Of a stretch of 64,000 bases of DNA, positions 10,071 through 18,854 are shown in pieces; position 1 is the first letter of the stretch; each line of letters begins with the position of its first letter. Source of the DNA: Curtobacterium sp. MCBA15_009 (GTDB lineage: Bacteria; Actinomycetota; Actinomycetes; Actinomycetales; Microbacteriaceae). The notes under the pieces were generated by a model. That model did no database searches and had not been told where the DNA came from. It worked only from the letters and a program-made list of their open reading frames with translations. A program made the position numbers and the translations under genes. Where the stretch lies: contig NZ_MJGO01000037.1 in the NCBI RefSeq assembly GCF_001864895.1, positions 294,759 through 358,758 on the forward strand, written 5' to 3'.

Positions 10071-11605
10071 GCCGCACGTCGACCCGGCGCGCCCTGCTCG
10101 CCGGGGGCGTCGGACTCGGGCTCGCCGGGGTCCTGGCAGCGTGCACCCGGCCGGGCCCCGCTCCCTCGGGCGCGCCGCACCCGACTGCCAGCGGCTCCGC
10201 CGAGCCGACGAGCACGCCGACGCCGGGCGGCCCCGACTCGTGGGACGCCCTCGCCGCCGCGGTCTCCGGGACGCTGCTCCGGTCCGGGTCGAACGGGTGG
10301 GACGGCGCACGCGTGCTCGAGAACCCGCGCTACGACGACGCCGACCCGCAGGGGATCCTCCGGGTCGCGGGGATCCCAGACGTGCAGGCCGCCCTCGCGT
10401 TCGCGCGCACGACCCACACGCCCGTCGCACTGCGAGCGGGCGGGCACTCGTACACGGGGTGGTCGGCCGGTGGCGCCCCGGGCACCGACGTCCCGCGGTC
10501 GCTCGTGATCAGCACGCAGGACCTCGACGACATCGAACTGCACGACGACGACACCGTCACGATCGGCCCGGGCGCGCAGCTCGGGGACGTCTACGCCGCG
10601 CTCGCGAAGGCCGGTCGGGCCATCGGCGCCGGGTCCTGCCCGACCGTCGGCATCGGCGGGCTCACCCTCGGCGGTGGGGTCGGCGTGCTCGTCCGCTCGT
10701 TCGGACTGACCTGCGACCAGCTCGCCGGCGTGACGCTCGTCACCCCGGACGGCTCCGTGCACGAGGTCTCGACGTCCCGCGAACCCGACCTGTTCTGGGC
10801 CTGCCGCGGTGGGGGCGGTGGAACCGTCGGCGTCGTGACCGCACTGACGTACCGGACGCAGGCCGCGCCTCCCGTCCTGCTCTTCACCATCACGTTCGCG
10901 TGGTCGGCCGCCGCTGCCGTGGTGCGCGCCTGGCAGGACTGGGCGCCCACCGCCGACCCGGAGCTGTGGTCGACGCTCAAGCTGCTCAACGGCAGTCGGC
11001 ACACCGCCCCGACGGTCACCGTGACCGGCGTGTGGACCGGTTCGAAGACCGGCGCCGACACCACCGTCGACGGTTTCATCGCCGCCACGGGTGCGAAGCC
11101 GCTGGCGCACACCGGACAGGAACTGACCTACGGCGCCGCCATGTCCGCGTTGGCGGGGAAGCCCCGACGGGTGTCCGAGGCGGCGACCTCGTCGATCGGA
11201 TCGACGAGGCTCACCGACGCACAGATCGACGTGCTCGTCGCGCAGGCGGCAGCGGCGGGCGACGTCGACGGCAACCTGGAGGGCGGGGTCGCCCTCGACG
11301 CCCTCGGCGGCGTCGTGGCGGACGTCGGTCGGACCGATTCGGCCTTCCCCTGGCGGTCGGCGCTCATGACGGTGCAGTACACCGCGGTGTTCGCGGACGG
11401 CACGGACCCCGCTCCGTTCGACGCCTACGTGCGCGGGTTCCGCCGGGCCATGCGGCCGGCGTGGGGCGACGCCGCCTACGCGAACTACTGCGACGCGGCG
11501 ATCACGGACCCGTCGGCGTACTTCGGCGACAACACCTCGCGGCTGCACCGGATCGCCGAGCAGGCCGACCCCGCCGGCGTGCTGTCGCAGCCGAACTGGG
11601 TCTGA
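10067..11605 (+). CDS. FAD-linked oxidase (BBE family), Tat-exported lipoprotein
   Basis: A 512-residue enzyme. The N-terminus STRRALLAGGVGLGLAGVLAAC combines a twin-arginine signal with a lipobox (VLAAC), so it is probably exported folded with FAD and lipid-anchored outside. The FAD_binding_4 domain follows (RAGGHSYTGWS with the flavin-linking histidine; CPTVGIGGLTLGGGVG). A C-terminal berberine-bridge element ends it (YANYCDAAITDPSAYFGDNTSRLHRIAEQADP). Relatives oxidise sugars, alcohols or alkaloids with oxygen. It is coupled to the small membrane protein upstream. The substrate is unknown. Confidence 0.9.
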   Translation: MSRTSTRRALLAGGVGLGLAGVLAACTRPGPAPSGAPHPTASGSAEPTSTPTPGGPDSWDALAAAVSGTLLRSGSNGWDGARVLENPRYDDADPQGILRVAGIPDVQAALAFARTTHTPVALRAGGHSYTGWSAGGAPGTDVPRSLVISTQDLDDIELHDDDTVTIGPGAQLGDVYAALAKAGRAIGAGSCPTVGIGGLTLGGGVGVLVRSFGLTCDQLAGVTLVTPDGSVHEVSTSREPDLFWACRGGGGGTVGVVTALTYRTQAAPPVLLFTITFAWSAAAAVVRAWQDWAPTADPELWSTLKLLNGSRHTAPTVTVTGVWTGSKTGADTTVDGFIAATGAKPLAHTGQELTYGAAMSALAGKPRRVSEAATSSIGSTRLTDAQIDVLVAQAAAAGDVDGNLEGGVALDALGGVVADVGRTDSAFPWRSALMTVQYTAVFADGTDPAPFDAYVRGFRRAMRPAWGDAAYANYCDAAITDPSAYFGDNTSRLHRIAEQADPAGVLSQPNWV

Positions 11606-11626
11606 GGTCGCCCCTACGATGACCGC

Positions 11627-12268
11627 ATGGACGTCGTCGACCTCGTGCTGCCGGACGCCGCCGCGTGGCGGGCCTGGCTCGACGCCCACGAGGACGACAC
11701 CGACGGCGTGTGGCTCGTCCTGGCGAAGAAGGGCACGACGGAGCCGACGACCCTGACCTACGACCAGGCACTCGACGAGGCGCTGTGCTCGGGCTGGATC
11801 GACGGGCAGAAGCGCGGACGCGACGCCGCCACCTTCCGGCAGCGGTTCACCCCGCGCCGGCGCGCCTCGCTGTGGTCGCAGCGGAACGTCGGGCTCGTCG
11901 CCGCGCTCACCGCCGAGGGCCGGATGCGCGCGCGTGGCCAGGCCGAGGTCGACCGGGCGCAGGGCGACGGCCGGTGGGACCGCGCCTACGCCGGTGCCGC
12001 GAGCGCGACCGTGCCCGAGGACCTGCGGGCGGCACTCGACGCCGCGCCCGCCGCTGCCGCGCTGTTCGCCGGCCTCGACGCGGCGAACCGGTACGCGGTG
12101 CTGCACCGGATCGCGACGGCGCCGAGCGCCGCAGCGCGGACGAACCGGCTGACGAAGCTCGTCGGTGGACTGGAGCGCGGCGAGACACCGTTCCCGCGGT
12201 CAGCGCCGGGGGACACCCGTCCAGGGACCGGCGACGCACCAGGCGTAGACCGGGGACATGACCACTGA
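11627..12268 (+). CDS. YdeI/OmpD-associated family protein
   Basis: A 213-residue protein. The N-terminal domain holds the family pattern [23 protein letters not shown], then [24 protein letters not shown] and [16 protein letters not shown]. The C-terminal part is the helical Omdp segment ([20 protein letters not shown]...[13 protein letters not shown]). The family is linked to bacteriocin or peptide tolerance in some bacteria, but the mechanism is not known. TACGAT is exactly 6 nt before the ATG, indicating a leaderless mRNA. Its end overlaps the next start by 11 bp. Confidence 0.88.
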   Translation: MDVVDLVLPDAAAWRAWLDAHEDDTDGVWLVLAKKGTTEPTTLTYDQALDEALCSGWIDGQKRGRDAATFRQRFTPRRRASLWSQRNVGLVAALTAEGRMRARGQAEVDRAQGDGRWDRAYAGAASATVPEDLRAALDAAPAAAALFAGLDAANRYAVLHRIATAPSAAARTNRLTKLVGGLERGETPFPRSAPGDTRPGTGDAPGVDRGHDH

Positions 12269-13139
12269 CACCGACACCACGAACCGCCCGGCCGCTGCCT
12301 CCGGCACCTTCCGCATCGGTGGCGACCTCGAGGTCCACCGCCTCGGCTACGGCACCATGCAGCTCACCGGCCCCGGCGTCTGGGGCCCGCCGAAGGACCA
12401 CGACGAGGCCGTCCGCGTGCTCAAGCGCGCCGTCGAGCTCGGCGTCGACTTCTTCGACACCGCCGACAGCTACGGCCCCTACGTCGCCGAGGACCTGCTC
12501 AAGGAGGCCCTGCACCCGTACGGCGACGACGTCGTCATCGCGACCAAGGCCGGTCTGACCCGCACCGGTCCGAACGAGTGGCCGCCGGTCGGCCGCCCGG
12601 AGTACCTGCGGCAGGAGGCCGAGATGAGCCTCCGCCGCCTCGGCCTCGAGCGCATCGACCTGTTCCAGCTGCACCGCATCGACCCGAAGGTCCCGCTCGA
12701 GGACCAGGTCGGCGAACTGAAGAAGCTGCAGGACGAGGGCAAGATCCGCCACATCGGCCTGTCCGAGGTCTCCGTCGACGAGGTGCAGGCCGCGCAGGAG
12801 ATCGCCACGATCGTCTCCGTCCAGAACCTGTACAACCTGCAGAAGCGCGACGCCGAGGAGCTCCTCGACTGGTCGACCGAGCAGGGCATCGCGTTCATCC
12901 CGTGGTTCCCGCTCGCGACCGGTGGCCTGACCGGCGAGGACTCGCCGCTCACCGAGATCGCCGAGCGCAAGGACGCCACGCCGGCGCAGCTCGCGCTCGC
13001 CTGGCTGCTCAAGCGCTCGCCCGTCGTGCTCCCGATCCCGGGCACGTCGAGTGTCGCCCACCTGGAGGACAACCTGCAGGGCGCGACCATCGAGCTCACC
13101 GACGACGAGTTCGAGGAGCTGTCGAAGCTCGGTTCCTGA
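12258..13139 (+). CDS. Aldo/keto reductase, short form
   Basis: A 293-residue oxidoreductase. It has [45 protein letters not shown], a [10 protein letters not shown] segment, and [14 protein letters not shown] for NADPH binding. It is shorter than the reductase at 8075 and shares only moderate similarity, so the two are unlikely to be recent duplicates. TAGACC lies 6 nt before the ATG, so it may have its own leaderless promoter within the end of the YdeI-like gene. A family A palindrome 13 bp after the stop should end transcription. Confidence 0.92.
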   Translation: MTTDTDTTNRPAAASGTFRIGGDLEVHRLGYGTMQLTGPGVWGPPKDHDEAVRVLKRAVELGVDFFDTADSYGPYVAEDLLKEALHPYGDDVVIATKAGLTRTGPNEWPPVGRPEYLRQEAEMSLRRLGLERIDLFQLHRIDPKVPLEDQVGELKKLQDEGKIRHIGLSEVSVDEVQAAQEIATIVSVQNLYNLQKRDAEELLDWSTEQGIAFIPWFPLATGGLTGEDSPLTEIAERKDATPAQLALAWLLKRSPVVLPIPGTSSVAHLEDNLQGATIELTDDEFEELSKLGS

Positions 13140-13152
13140 CGCGACCAGCAAG

Positions 13153-13196
13153 CGGACGGGAGGCGCGGTGCCAGCGGGCACCGCGCCTCCCGTCCG
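13153..13196. terminator. Family A palindrome / terminator
   Basis: Perfect 20-nt arms (CGGACGGGAGGCGCGGTGCC and complement) with a 4-nt loop, AGCG, follow the aldo/keto reductase gene. Confidence 0.82.
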
Positions 13197-13244
13197 TTGT
13201 GTGGGCACGTCGCGAGCTGCGCTTGCGTCGTTCCGCCGGCACCT

Positions 13245-13278
13245 GCATACTCGGTATGGGCATACCGAGTATGCCCAT
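13245..13278. promoter_or_regulatory. Nested palindromic operator of the PadR-ABC operon
   Basis: GCATACTCGGTATG-GG-CATACCGAGTATGC is a perfect 14-nt-arm palindrome (13245-13274). A second one, ATGGGCATAC-CGA-GTATGCCCAT (13256-13278), overlaps it. Both lie 26-60 bp before the PadR start, the usual place for PadR autoregulation. Two overlapping dyads could bind two dimers or offer alternative sites. Confidence 0.8.
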
Positions 13279-13303
13279 TCGCAGAACGGAACGAGGAAGT
13301 GTC

Positions 13304-13885
13304 ATGAGCGTACGGATGGGCGTACTCGCGCTGCTGGTGGGCGGACCCGGGTACGGGTACCAGCTCCGGGGGGAGTTCGAGCACCGCACCGGCGGGAGCT
13401 GGCCGCTGAACATCGGCCAGGTCTACACGACCCTCGACCGGCTCGAGCGCGACGGCCTCGTGGCCCGCGGCGACGCCGACGACGACGGGCACGTCGTCTA
13501 CACGGCGACCCCCGCGGGGCACGAGGAAGTGGCGCGCTGGTTCAGCGAGCCGGTGCCTGCCAAGCGCGGCCGCGACGAGCTGGCGATCAAGTTCGCCCTC
13601 GCGGTGACCGTGCCCGGCGTCGACGTCGCCAAGCTCGTGCAGGTGCAGCGCGGGGCCGCGATCCGCAACCTGCAGGACCTGACGCGGCTCAAGCGCACGG
13701 CCGACCCGGCGACCGACCTGGCGTGGTCGCTCGTGCTCGAGTCGATGGTGTTCCAGGCCGAGGCCGAGGTGCGCTGGCTCGACCACGTCGAGTCGAGCGT
13801 GGCCCGGTACCGACCGGACGACCACCCCGCCGCTCCCGAGTCCGCGACCGCGCCCGCCGCCGACGCCGCCCGGGGTGTCCGGTGA
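13304..13885 (+). CDS. PadR-family transcriptional regulator
   Basis: A 193-residue repressor. The winged helix (residues 1-85) reads MGVLALLVGGPGYGYQLRGEFE, then INIGQVYTTLDRLERDGLV-like text (WPLNIGQVYTTLDRLERDG), the PadR hallmark. The C-terminal helical dimerisation region ends about residue 165, followed by an Ala/Pro tail. It probably represses itself and the ABC transporter genes that follow through the palindromes at 13245-13278. The ABC ATPase gene starts inside its stop codon (GTGA overlap), so the operon is tightly coupled. The inducing ligand may be the transporter substrate, as in multidrug systems. Confidence 0.92.
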   Translation: MSVRMGVLALLVGGPGYGYQLRGEFEHRTGGSWPLNIGQVYTTLDRLERDGLVARGDADDDGHVVYTATPAGHEEVARWFSEPVPAKRGRDELAIKFALAVTVPGVDVAKLVQVQRGAAIRNLQDLTRLKRTADPATDLAWSLVLESMVFQAEAEVRWLDHVESSVARYRPDDHPAAPESATAPAADAARGVR

Positions 13886-14610
13886 GCGCCGCACCGCTGC
13901 TGCGGCTCGACGCCGTCAGCGTGCACTACGGGTCCGGCGCCAAGGCCGTCACCGCCCTCGCCGGGATCGACCTGTCGGTCCAGCGCGGCGAGATGGTCGC
14001 GGTGATGGGCACGTCGGGCTCCGGCAAGTCGACGATGCTGGCGGTCGCCGGCACCCTGCTGCCGCCGACGAGCGGCGAGGTGGTCATCGACGGCGAGTTC
14101 GTGTCCGAGCGCCCGGCGAAGGAGCTCGCGGCGCTGCGCCGTCGGCTGCTCGGCTTCGTCTTCCAGGACTTCAACCTCATCCCCTCGCTGACGGCGGTCG
14201 AGAACGTCGCGCTGCCGCTCGAACTCGACGGGTGGAAGGCCTCGCAGGCCCGCCGCGCCGCCGAGCTCGCCCTCGACAACGTCGAGCTCGGCCACCGGCT
14301 GACCGCCTACCCGGACGACCTGTCCGGCGGCCAGCAGCAGCGCGTCGCCATCGCCCGCGGGGTCGTCGGCGAGCGCCGCCTGGTGCTCGCGGACGAACCG
14401 ACCGGGGCGCTCGACTCGCAGACCGGCGAGGTCGTCCTCCGCATGCTCCGCCGCCACGTCGACGCGGGTGCCGGTGCGCTGCTCGTCACCCACGACGCAC
14501 GGCACGCCGCCTGGGCGGACCGGATCGTGTTCCTGCGCGACGGTCGCGTCGTCGACGAGGCCGTGTACACCGGGGTCGAACAGGCACTCGCCGACCGGGC
14601 CGCGTCGTGA
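13882..14610 (+). CDS. ABC transporter ATP-binding protein (MacB/LolD-like)
   Basis: A 242-residue ATPase with every catalytic motif: Walker A GTSGSGKST (about residues 44-52), Q-loop FVFQDFNLIPSLTAVENVALPL, signature LSGGQQQRVAIARG, Walker B LVLADEPTGALDS, and the H-loop LLVTHDARHA. The sequence ALDSQTGEVVL and the LTAVENV segment place it with FtsX-type exporters. GTG start, overlapping PadR by 4 nt; the permease gene overlaps its stop in the same way. It energises the large permease encoded next. Confidence 0.94.
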   Translation: MSAAPLLRLDAVSVHYGSGAKAVTALAGIDLSVQRGEMVAVMGTSGSGKSTMLAVAGTLLPPTSGEVVIDGEFVSERPAKELAALRRRLLGFVFQDFNLIPSLTAVENVALPLELDGWKASQARRAAELALDNVELGHRLTAYPDDLSGGQQQRVAIARGVVGERRLVLADEPTGALDSQTGEVVLRMLRRHVDAGAGALLVTHDARHAAWADRIVFLRDGRVVDEAVYTGVEQALADRAAS

Positions 14611-17441
14611 GCGGGCGACGGCGCTCCACCGGTACCGCCCAGCGCGTCCGGACGCCCTTCGCGCTCCGTCCCGCGCTCCGACTCGGCCGCCGACTCGCCT
14701 TCGCGAAGGCCGGGCGGGCCGCGCTCATCGTGGCGCTCATCGGGATCCCGACCGCGGGGTTCGCGGCCGTGGCCGTCGTGGTGCAGTCGACCCAGCCGAC
14801 CCAGGCCGAGTCGCTCGCCTACGACCTCGGTGGGGCAGCCGCGCAGATGCGCGTGTCCGGTCCCGACCTGCCCGGCATGCGGCAGGACCCGGTGCAGTGG
14901 CAGTCCACCGAGTCGGCGCGGAACAGCCCGGTGACGAAGGCGGACGGCGACGCCCCCTTCGCGGACCCGCTGTCGTTCGTCCCGGACGGGGCGCTCGCGA
15001 TCCCGGTGGGCAGCGCGCCCGTCGTGCTGCAGGGGCCGAAGGGACCGGTCGGCATCACGGCGGTCGAGGGCAGCACGTGGGACCGCTCGCTCGACGGGCA
15101 CTGGCGGGTGCTCGCCGGCGACCGGCCGACGGCACGCGACGAACTCATGGTGACCCCGGCGACGCTCGACCGCCTCGGGGCGCACGTCGGCGACACCGTC
15201 GACCTGACCGACCCGGTGACGAAGCGCTTCACGATCACGGGCACGATGCGCGACCTCGGGTCGGCGCCCGACACGCAGGGCGTGTTCGTGCCGTGGGGCA
15301 CCACCATGACGGACACCGCGGCGACGACTCCCGGCAGCCCGCCCGACGTCACGGTCTACCTGCCGACGACGGCACCGACCTGGTCGGAGATCCGGCAGCT
15401 CAACGCGCACGGCATCACCGTGCAGTCCCGCCCCGTCGTGCTCGACCCGCCGGACGAGCGCGTCACCGGCGGTTCCTCCGGGTCGAACCTCGGCTGGTAC
15501 CTCGGCGGCCTCGCGCTGCTCGGCGTCTTCGCGATGTTCGAGGTGGCCCTGCTCGCCGGTGCCGCGTTCCTGGTCGGCACCCGGGCGGACACCCGCTCGT
15601 ACGCGATCATCACGAGCGTCGGCGGCGAGAAGCGGTTCGTCCGCACGATCGTCGCCGGGTCCGGGCTGGTGCTCGGGGCGACCGGCGCCGTGCTCGGCGT
15701 GCTGCTCGGCACCGGGATCGGGATGTTCACCTACCGGATCATCGACGACGGCAACGTGCTGTCCTTCCCGGGCCTGCACGTGCCGCTGCCCCTGCTGCTG
15801 ACGATCGGCGGTGCCGGCGTGCTGGCGGGCCTCGTCTCCGCCCTGGTCGCGGCGCGCACGGCGACCCGCATCAACGTGCTCGCCGCCCTGCGCGGTTCGC
15901 TCCGCCCGGTCGCGGTCAGCCGTCCGGCACGGCGCCGACGCCGGATCTGGGGTCCCGCACTCATCGTCGGCGGGGCCGTGATGACGCTGGCCTGCGGCAT
16001 CGGCGTCCTCGTGCTGAACGACCGCGAGGTGCAGGAGGACCACCTGGCGTGGGTCGTCGGTGCCGGGGTCGCGATCGGACCCTGCCTCATGCAGCTCGGT
16101 GTCGCGATCTGCTCCCCGTGGCTGCTCGCCCTGGTGGCGCGGCTGTCGTCGCGTCTCGGACTGGCCGCGCGCATGGCCGCCCGCGACGCCCTGCGGAACC
16201 CGGTGCGCACCGTCCCGGTGCTCGCCAGCGTGATGAGCGTCGTCTTCGTCGCCTCCCTCGTCATCACCTGGAACGCCTCGAGCCAGGCCCGGTACGTCCG
16301 CGGCTACGACTACGCCACCGCCGTCGGGGTCGCCACGACCGAGGTCCAGGTCTCGGACGCCGACGGTGCGTCCTTCGGCGACCACGACGCGGAACTCACC
16401 GCACGGGCCGCGAAGGTCACCGCGGGCGTGCTGCGCCACGACCGGATCCGCGTGCTCGGCGTGGTGAAGGGCGGCACGGGCGAGACGCCGACGACCATGA
16501 CGATCCCACACCGGTGGACGCCGTACGGCTGCACCGTGAACGACACGACCTCGTGCTCGTGGTTCCTCGACACGAGCGCCTCGTCGGACCCGCACATCCT
16601 GACCGGCACCGTCGACGACTACGCCGTGCTCACCGGGCACCGGCCGTCGGCCGCGGTGCGGGACGCCCTGGAGGGCGGCGAGGCGGTGTCGCTCTGGTCC
16701 GAGTACGCCCGCGACGGCGCAGTCCGCATCGACACGTTCCACGACCGCACGTACGAGAGCCCCACGATCACCGAACGCACCCGTCCGGATTCCAGCGTCA
16801 CGATCCCGGCCGTCACCGACGTGCAGTCGCCGCGGATCAAGGTCGCGGTGTTCATGACCCGGGCGACCGCGGAGCGTTACCACGTGCCGGCGGTGGACGG
16901 CCTGCTCGTCACGACACTGCCGGGCGGCCTCACGCCGAAGCAGTACGACGAACTGAGCTCCGCGTGGCAGTCGTACGGCGGGGCCGACCGCGAACGGTGG
17001 TACGGACCGCAGTTCTTCTACGAGACCGGCCCGGTGGACAACGGGGCGCTCATCCGGGCGATCGTGCTCGCGCTGGCTGCCGCCGTCACGATCGGCGCGA
17101 CCGCGGTCGCCCTCGGGTTGGCGCGGTCGGACGGCCGCCGCGACGACGAGGTGCTCGACGCCGTCGGCGCGGCACCCCGTCTGCGCCGGCAGGTGTCGAC
17201 CTGGCAGGCGGCGATCCTCACCACGGTCGGGGCCGTGATCGGGACGCTGCTCGGGCTGCTGCCGATCCGGGCGCTCACGATCCGGTTCGGTGAGCAGGCC
17301 GTCGGCGCGAACCACCTGCCGTTCGTGCCGGACTGGCCGGTGCTCGGGCTGCTGGCGATCGGCCTGCCGCTGGTCGTGTCGGCCGGCGCGTGGCTGACCA
17401 CCCGGAGCCGGCGCCGGGTCGCGGTGCGACGGGCGCACTGA
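14607..17441 (+). CDS. FtsX-like ABC transporter permease
   Basis: A 944-residue permease with GTG start. A first helix (GRAALIVALIGIPTAGFAAVAVVV) leads to a large extracytoplasmic region (about residues 60-290). Three helices form the first FtsX domain (WYLGGLALLGVFAMFEVALLAG, RTIVAGSGLVLGATGAVLG, LLLTIGGAGVLAGLVSALVAAR). Further helices, a second outside region and a final FtsX triplet near the C-terminus follow (LIRAIVLALAAAVTIGATAVALG, WPVLGLLAIGLPLVVSAGAWL). This layout is that of exporters or mechanotransmission pumps for peptides and antibiotics. It pairs with the ATPase at 13882; its stop falls in a 17-bp tandem repeat. Confidence 0.9.
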   Translation: MSGRRRSTGTAQRVRTPFALRPALRLGRRLAFAKAGRAALIVALIGIPTAGFAAVAVVVQSTQPTQAESLAYDLGGAAAQMRVSGPDLPGMRQDPVQWQSTESARNSPVTKADGDAPFADPLSFVPDGALAIPVGSAPVVLQGPKGPVGITAVEGSTWDRSLDGHWRVLAGDRPTARDELMVTPATLDRLGAHVGDTVDLTDPVTKRFTITGTMRDLGSAPDTQGVFVPWGTTMTDTAATTPGSPPDVTVYLPTTAPTWSEIRQLNAHGITVQSRPVVLDPPDERVTGGSSGSNLGWYLGGLALLGVFAMFEVALLAGAAFLVGTRADTRSYAIITSVGGEKRFVRTIVAGSGLVLGATGAVLGVLLGTGIGMFTYRIIDDGNVLSFPGLHVPLPLLLTIGGAGVLAGLVSALVAARTATRINVLAALRGSLRPVAVSRPARRRRRIWGPALIVGGAVMTLACGIGVLVLNDREVQEDHLAWVVGAGVAIGPCLMQLGVAICSPWLLALVARLSSRLGLAARMAARDALRNPVRTVPVLASVMSVVFVASLVITWNASSQARYVRGYDYATAVGVATTEVQVSDADGASFGDHDAELTARAAKVTAGVLRHDRIRVLGVVKGGTGETPTTMTIPHRWTPYGCTVNDTTSCSWFLDTSASSDPHILTGTVDDYAVLTGHRPSAAVRDALEGGEAVSLWSEYARDGAVRIDTFHDRTYESPTITERTRPDSSVTIPAVTDVQSPRIKVAVFMTRATAERYHVPAVDGLLVTTLPGGLTPKQYDELSSAWQSYGGADRERWYGPQFFYETGPVDNGALIRAIVLALAAAVTIGATAVALGLARSDGRRDDEVLDAVGAAPRLRRQVSTWQAAILTTVGAVIGTLLGLLPIRALTIRFGEQAVGANHLPFVPDWPVLGLLAIGLPLVVSAGAWLTTRSRRRVAVRRAH

Positions 17442-17471
17442 ACGGACGGGTGTACTGAACGGACGGGTGTA
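17438..17471 (+). repeat. 17-bp tandem duplication across the ABC permease stop
   Basis: CTGAACGGACGGGTGTA occurs twice back to back (17438-17454, 17455-17471). The first copy contains the TGA stop of the permease gene. A third partial start (CTGACGGACGGG) leads into the family A palindrome, suggesting slippage at the palindrome edge. Confidence 0.75.
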
Positions 17472-17473
17472 CT

Positions 17474-17521
17474 GACGGACGGGAGGCCCGTGGCGTCGCC
17501 GCCACGGGCCTCCCGTCCGTC
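17474..17521. terminator. Family A palindrome / terminator
   Basis: 21-nt perfect arms (GACGGACGGGAGGCCCGTGGC and complement), 6-nt loop, between the convergent permease gene and the membrane protein gene at 17597. Confidence 0.85.
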
Positions 17522-17526
17522 ACATC

Positions 17527-17577
17527 GTGAGCAGGAACGGTCGGGTCGCTGCGGGGGACCCGACCGTTCCTGCTCAC
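17527..17577. terminator. Family B palindrome / terminator
   Basis: 21-nt perfect arms running from GTGAGCAGGAACGGTC to GGGTC, with a 9-nt loop. It lies 5 bp from the family A palindrome, giving two different stems between convergent genes. Confidence 0.8.
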
Positions 17578-17596
17578 GAAGCGGCGAGCGCCGCGC

Positions 17597-18697
17597 TCAG
17601 TCGGGCACGCAGAAGGACTCGACGGTGACGTGCACACCGTCCTGGCCCCCACCGAGGCGCATCCGCTCGACCGCGGCGTCCTGCCGCAGCGGCAGGACGA
17701 GGTCGGTCCCCATCGCCCGGTCGACCGGGGCGTAGCCGGACGCCTTCCACCCCGAGAGCACGCGGGGCGTCAGGTCCTGCGGCCGGACCGAGGGCAGCAC
17801 GAGCGAGCCGGTCCAGCGCCGTCCGCCGTCGTCGCACCGCTCCGGTACGAGCGCGACCGCCGGCGGTTCGGCGGAAGCCGGCGTCAGCGACGACAGGTCG
17901 TCGAGCGGGCCGGCCCAGCGGACCGTGTCCTCGAGCAGGGCACGCGTCCCCGCCTCGACCGCAGCGGGGCCGAGCGACGTCCGGGTCACGGGGGTCGGCC
18001 CCGGCCACTCCGGGTCCGTGGTCGGTGCGGGTCGGTCGGTCGCCACCGCCGGGTCGCGCTCGGACGACGGGTCGGGCAGGCCGCTACCGGAGAACGACGG
18101 CCCGACCGCGAGCACCCCGGCGAGGCCGATCGCGACGACCGCGTCCACCGGCCACACCGTCTCGGGCAGACGCTCGGGGTCGCCCGATGCGCGCTGGCGC
18201 CGCCACCGGAGCAGCACCGCCGCGGCGAGGAACCCGACCCCGGCGAGCACGACCGGCACCTCGACGCCGACCGGCACGATGCCGAGCCCGACGCTCCACC
18301 ACGTCGCCGGTACGGCCGTCGCGAGCGCCGCCGAGCAGTACGCGGCGACGACCAGTCGGTTCTCGCGACGGGGCAACGGCTCCGTGTACGGACGGCGCCC
18401 CGGCGCGATCCACAGCGTCGCGGCGACCGCGTTGACGGCGACGCCGATCCGGCCGAGGCCGAGCGCCGCGAACTGCCCGACGTCCCACGGGAAGTGCCCG
18501 TCGGACGGGCCGTCGTACCGGGTGTGCCCGGCGACGTGCAGCAGCACCAGCGCCCCGACGGTACCGAGCAGGTACAGCGCCCAGGTCCACCGCGGTGCGC
18601 CCGCCCGCCGCAGGGCCGCGGCGACGAACAGCACGGACAGCGGCATGACGAGCAGCAGGGCGATGCCCGCCGCCCCGTCGAAGGCCTCCGGATCCAC
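17597..18697 (-). CDS. Multi-pass membrane protein, unknown function
   Basis: A 366-residue protein with GTG start. About seven hydrophobic segments fill residues 8-230 (GIALLLVMPLSVLFVAAALRR, WALYLLGTVGALVLLHVAG, LVVAAYCSAALATAVPATWW and others). A soluble, probably external, C-terminal domain of about 150 residues follows. It begins with a Pro/Asp/Thr-rich linker (RPAPTTDPEWPGPTP) and ends with two cysteines, in VPERCDDGG and VESFCVPD, that could form a disulphide. No family is recognised. It is flanked by family A and B stems on the 3' side and one family A stem upstream. Confidence 0.75.
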   Translation of the reverse strand: MDPEAFDGAAGIALLLVMPLSVLFVAAALRRAGAPRWTWALYLLGTVGALVLLHVAGHTRYDGPSDGHFPWDVGQFAALGLGRIGVAVNAVAATLWIAPGRRPYTEPLPRRENRLVVAAYCSAALATAVPATWWSVGLGIVPVGVEVPVVLAGVGFLAAAVLLRWRRQRASGDPERLPETVWPVDAVVAIGLAGVLAVGPSFSGSGLPDPSSERDPAVATDRPAPTTDPEWPGPTPVTRTSLGPAAVEAGTRALLEDTVRWAGPLDDLSSLTPASAEPPAVALVPERCDDGGRRWTGSLVLPSVRPQDLTPRVLSGWKASGYAPVDRAMGTDLVLPLRQDAAVERMRLGGGQDGVHVTVESFCVPD

Positions 18698-18788
18698 GCC
18701 TCGACGCTAGGGGCGCGCGGCGGTACGGCCCGCCCTCCGCCGTCGCGACTGTGTCCCCCGGCCCATCGCGGCCCTGGTGGCGACCGGC

Positions 18789-18836
18789 GACGGACGGGAG
18801 GCCCGTGGCGGCGTGGCCACGGGCCTCCCGTCCGTC
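18789..18836. terminator. Family A palindrome / terminator
   Basis: 21-nt perfect arms identical to those at 17474 with a different 6-nt loop. It lies 3' of the SDR gene at 18855 and 5' of the membrane protein gene, both on the minus strand. Confidence 0.85.
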
Positions 18837-18854
18837 ACGTGGTGCGCATCGCGC

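Noticed and set aside
9713-12106. 797-codon reverse ORF over the FAD oxidase and YdeI-like genes
   Set aside because: It spans two well-supported forward genes and has shadow-type composition with no recognisable domain.
14307-17438. 1043-codon reverse ORF across the ABC permease gene
   Set aside because: It is a high-GC shadow of the permease: its composition is Arg/His/Gly/Asp-rich without motifs, and the forward frame has clear FtsX helices.
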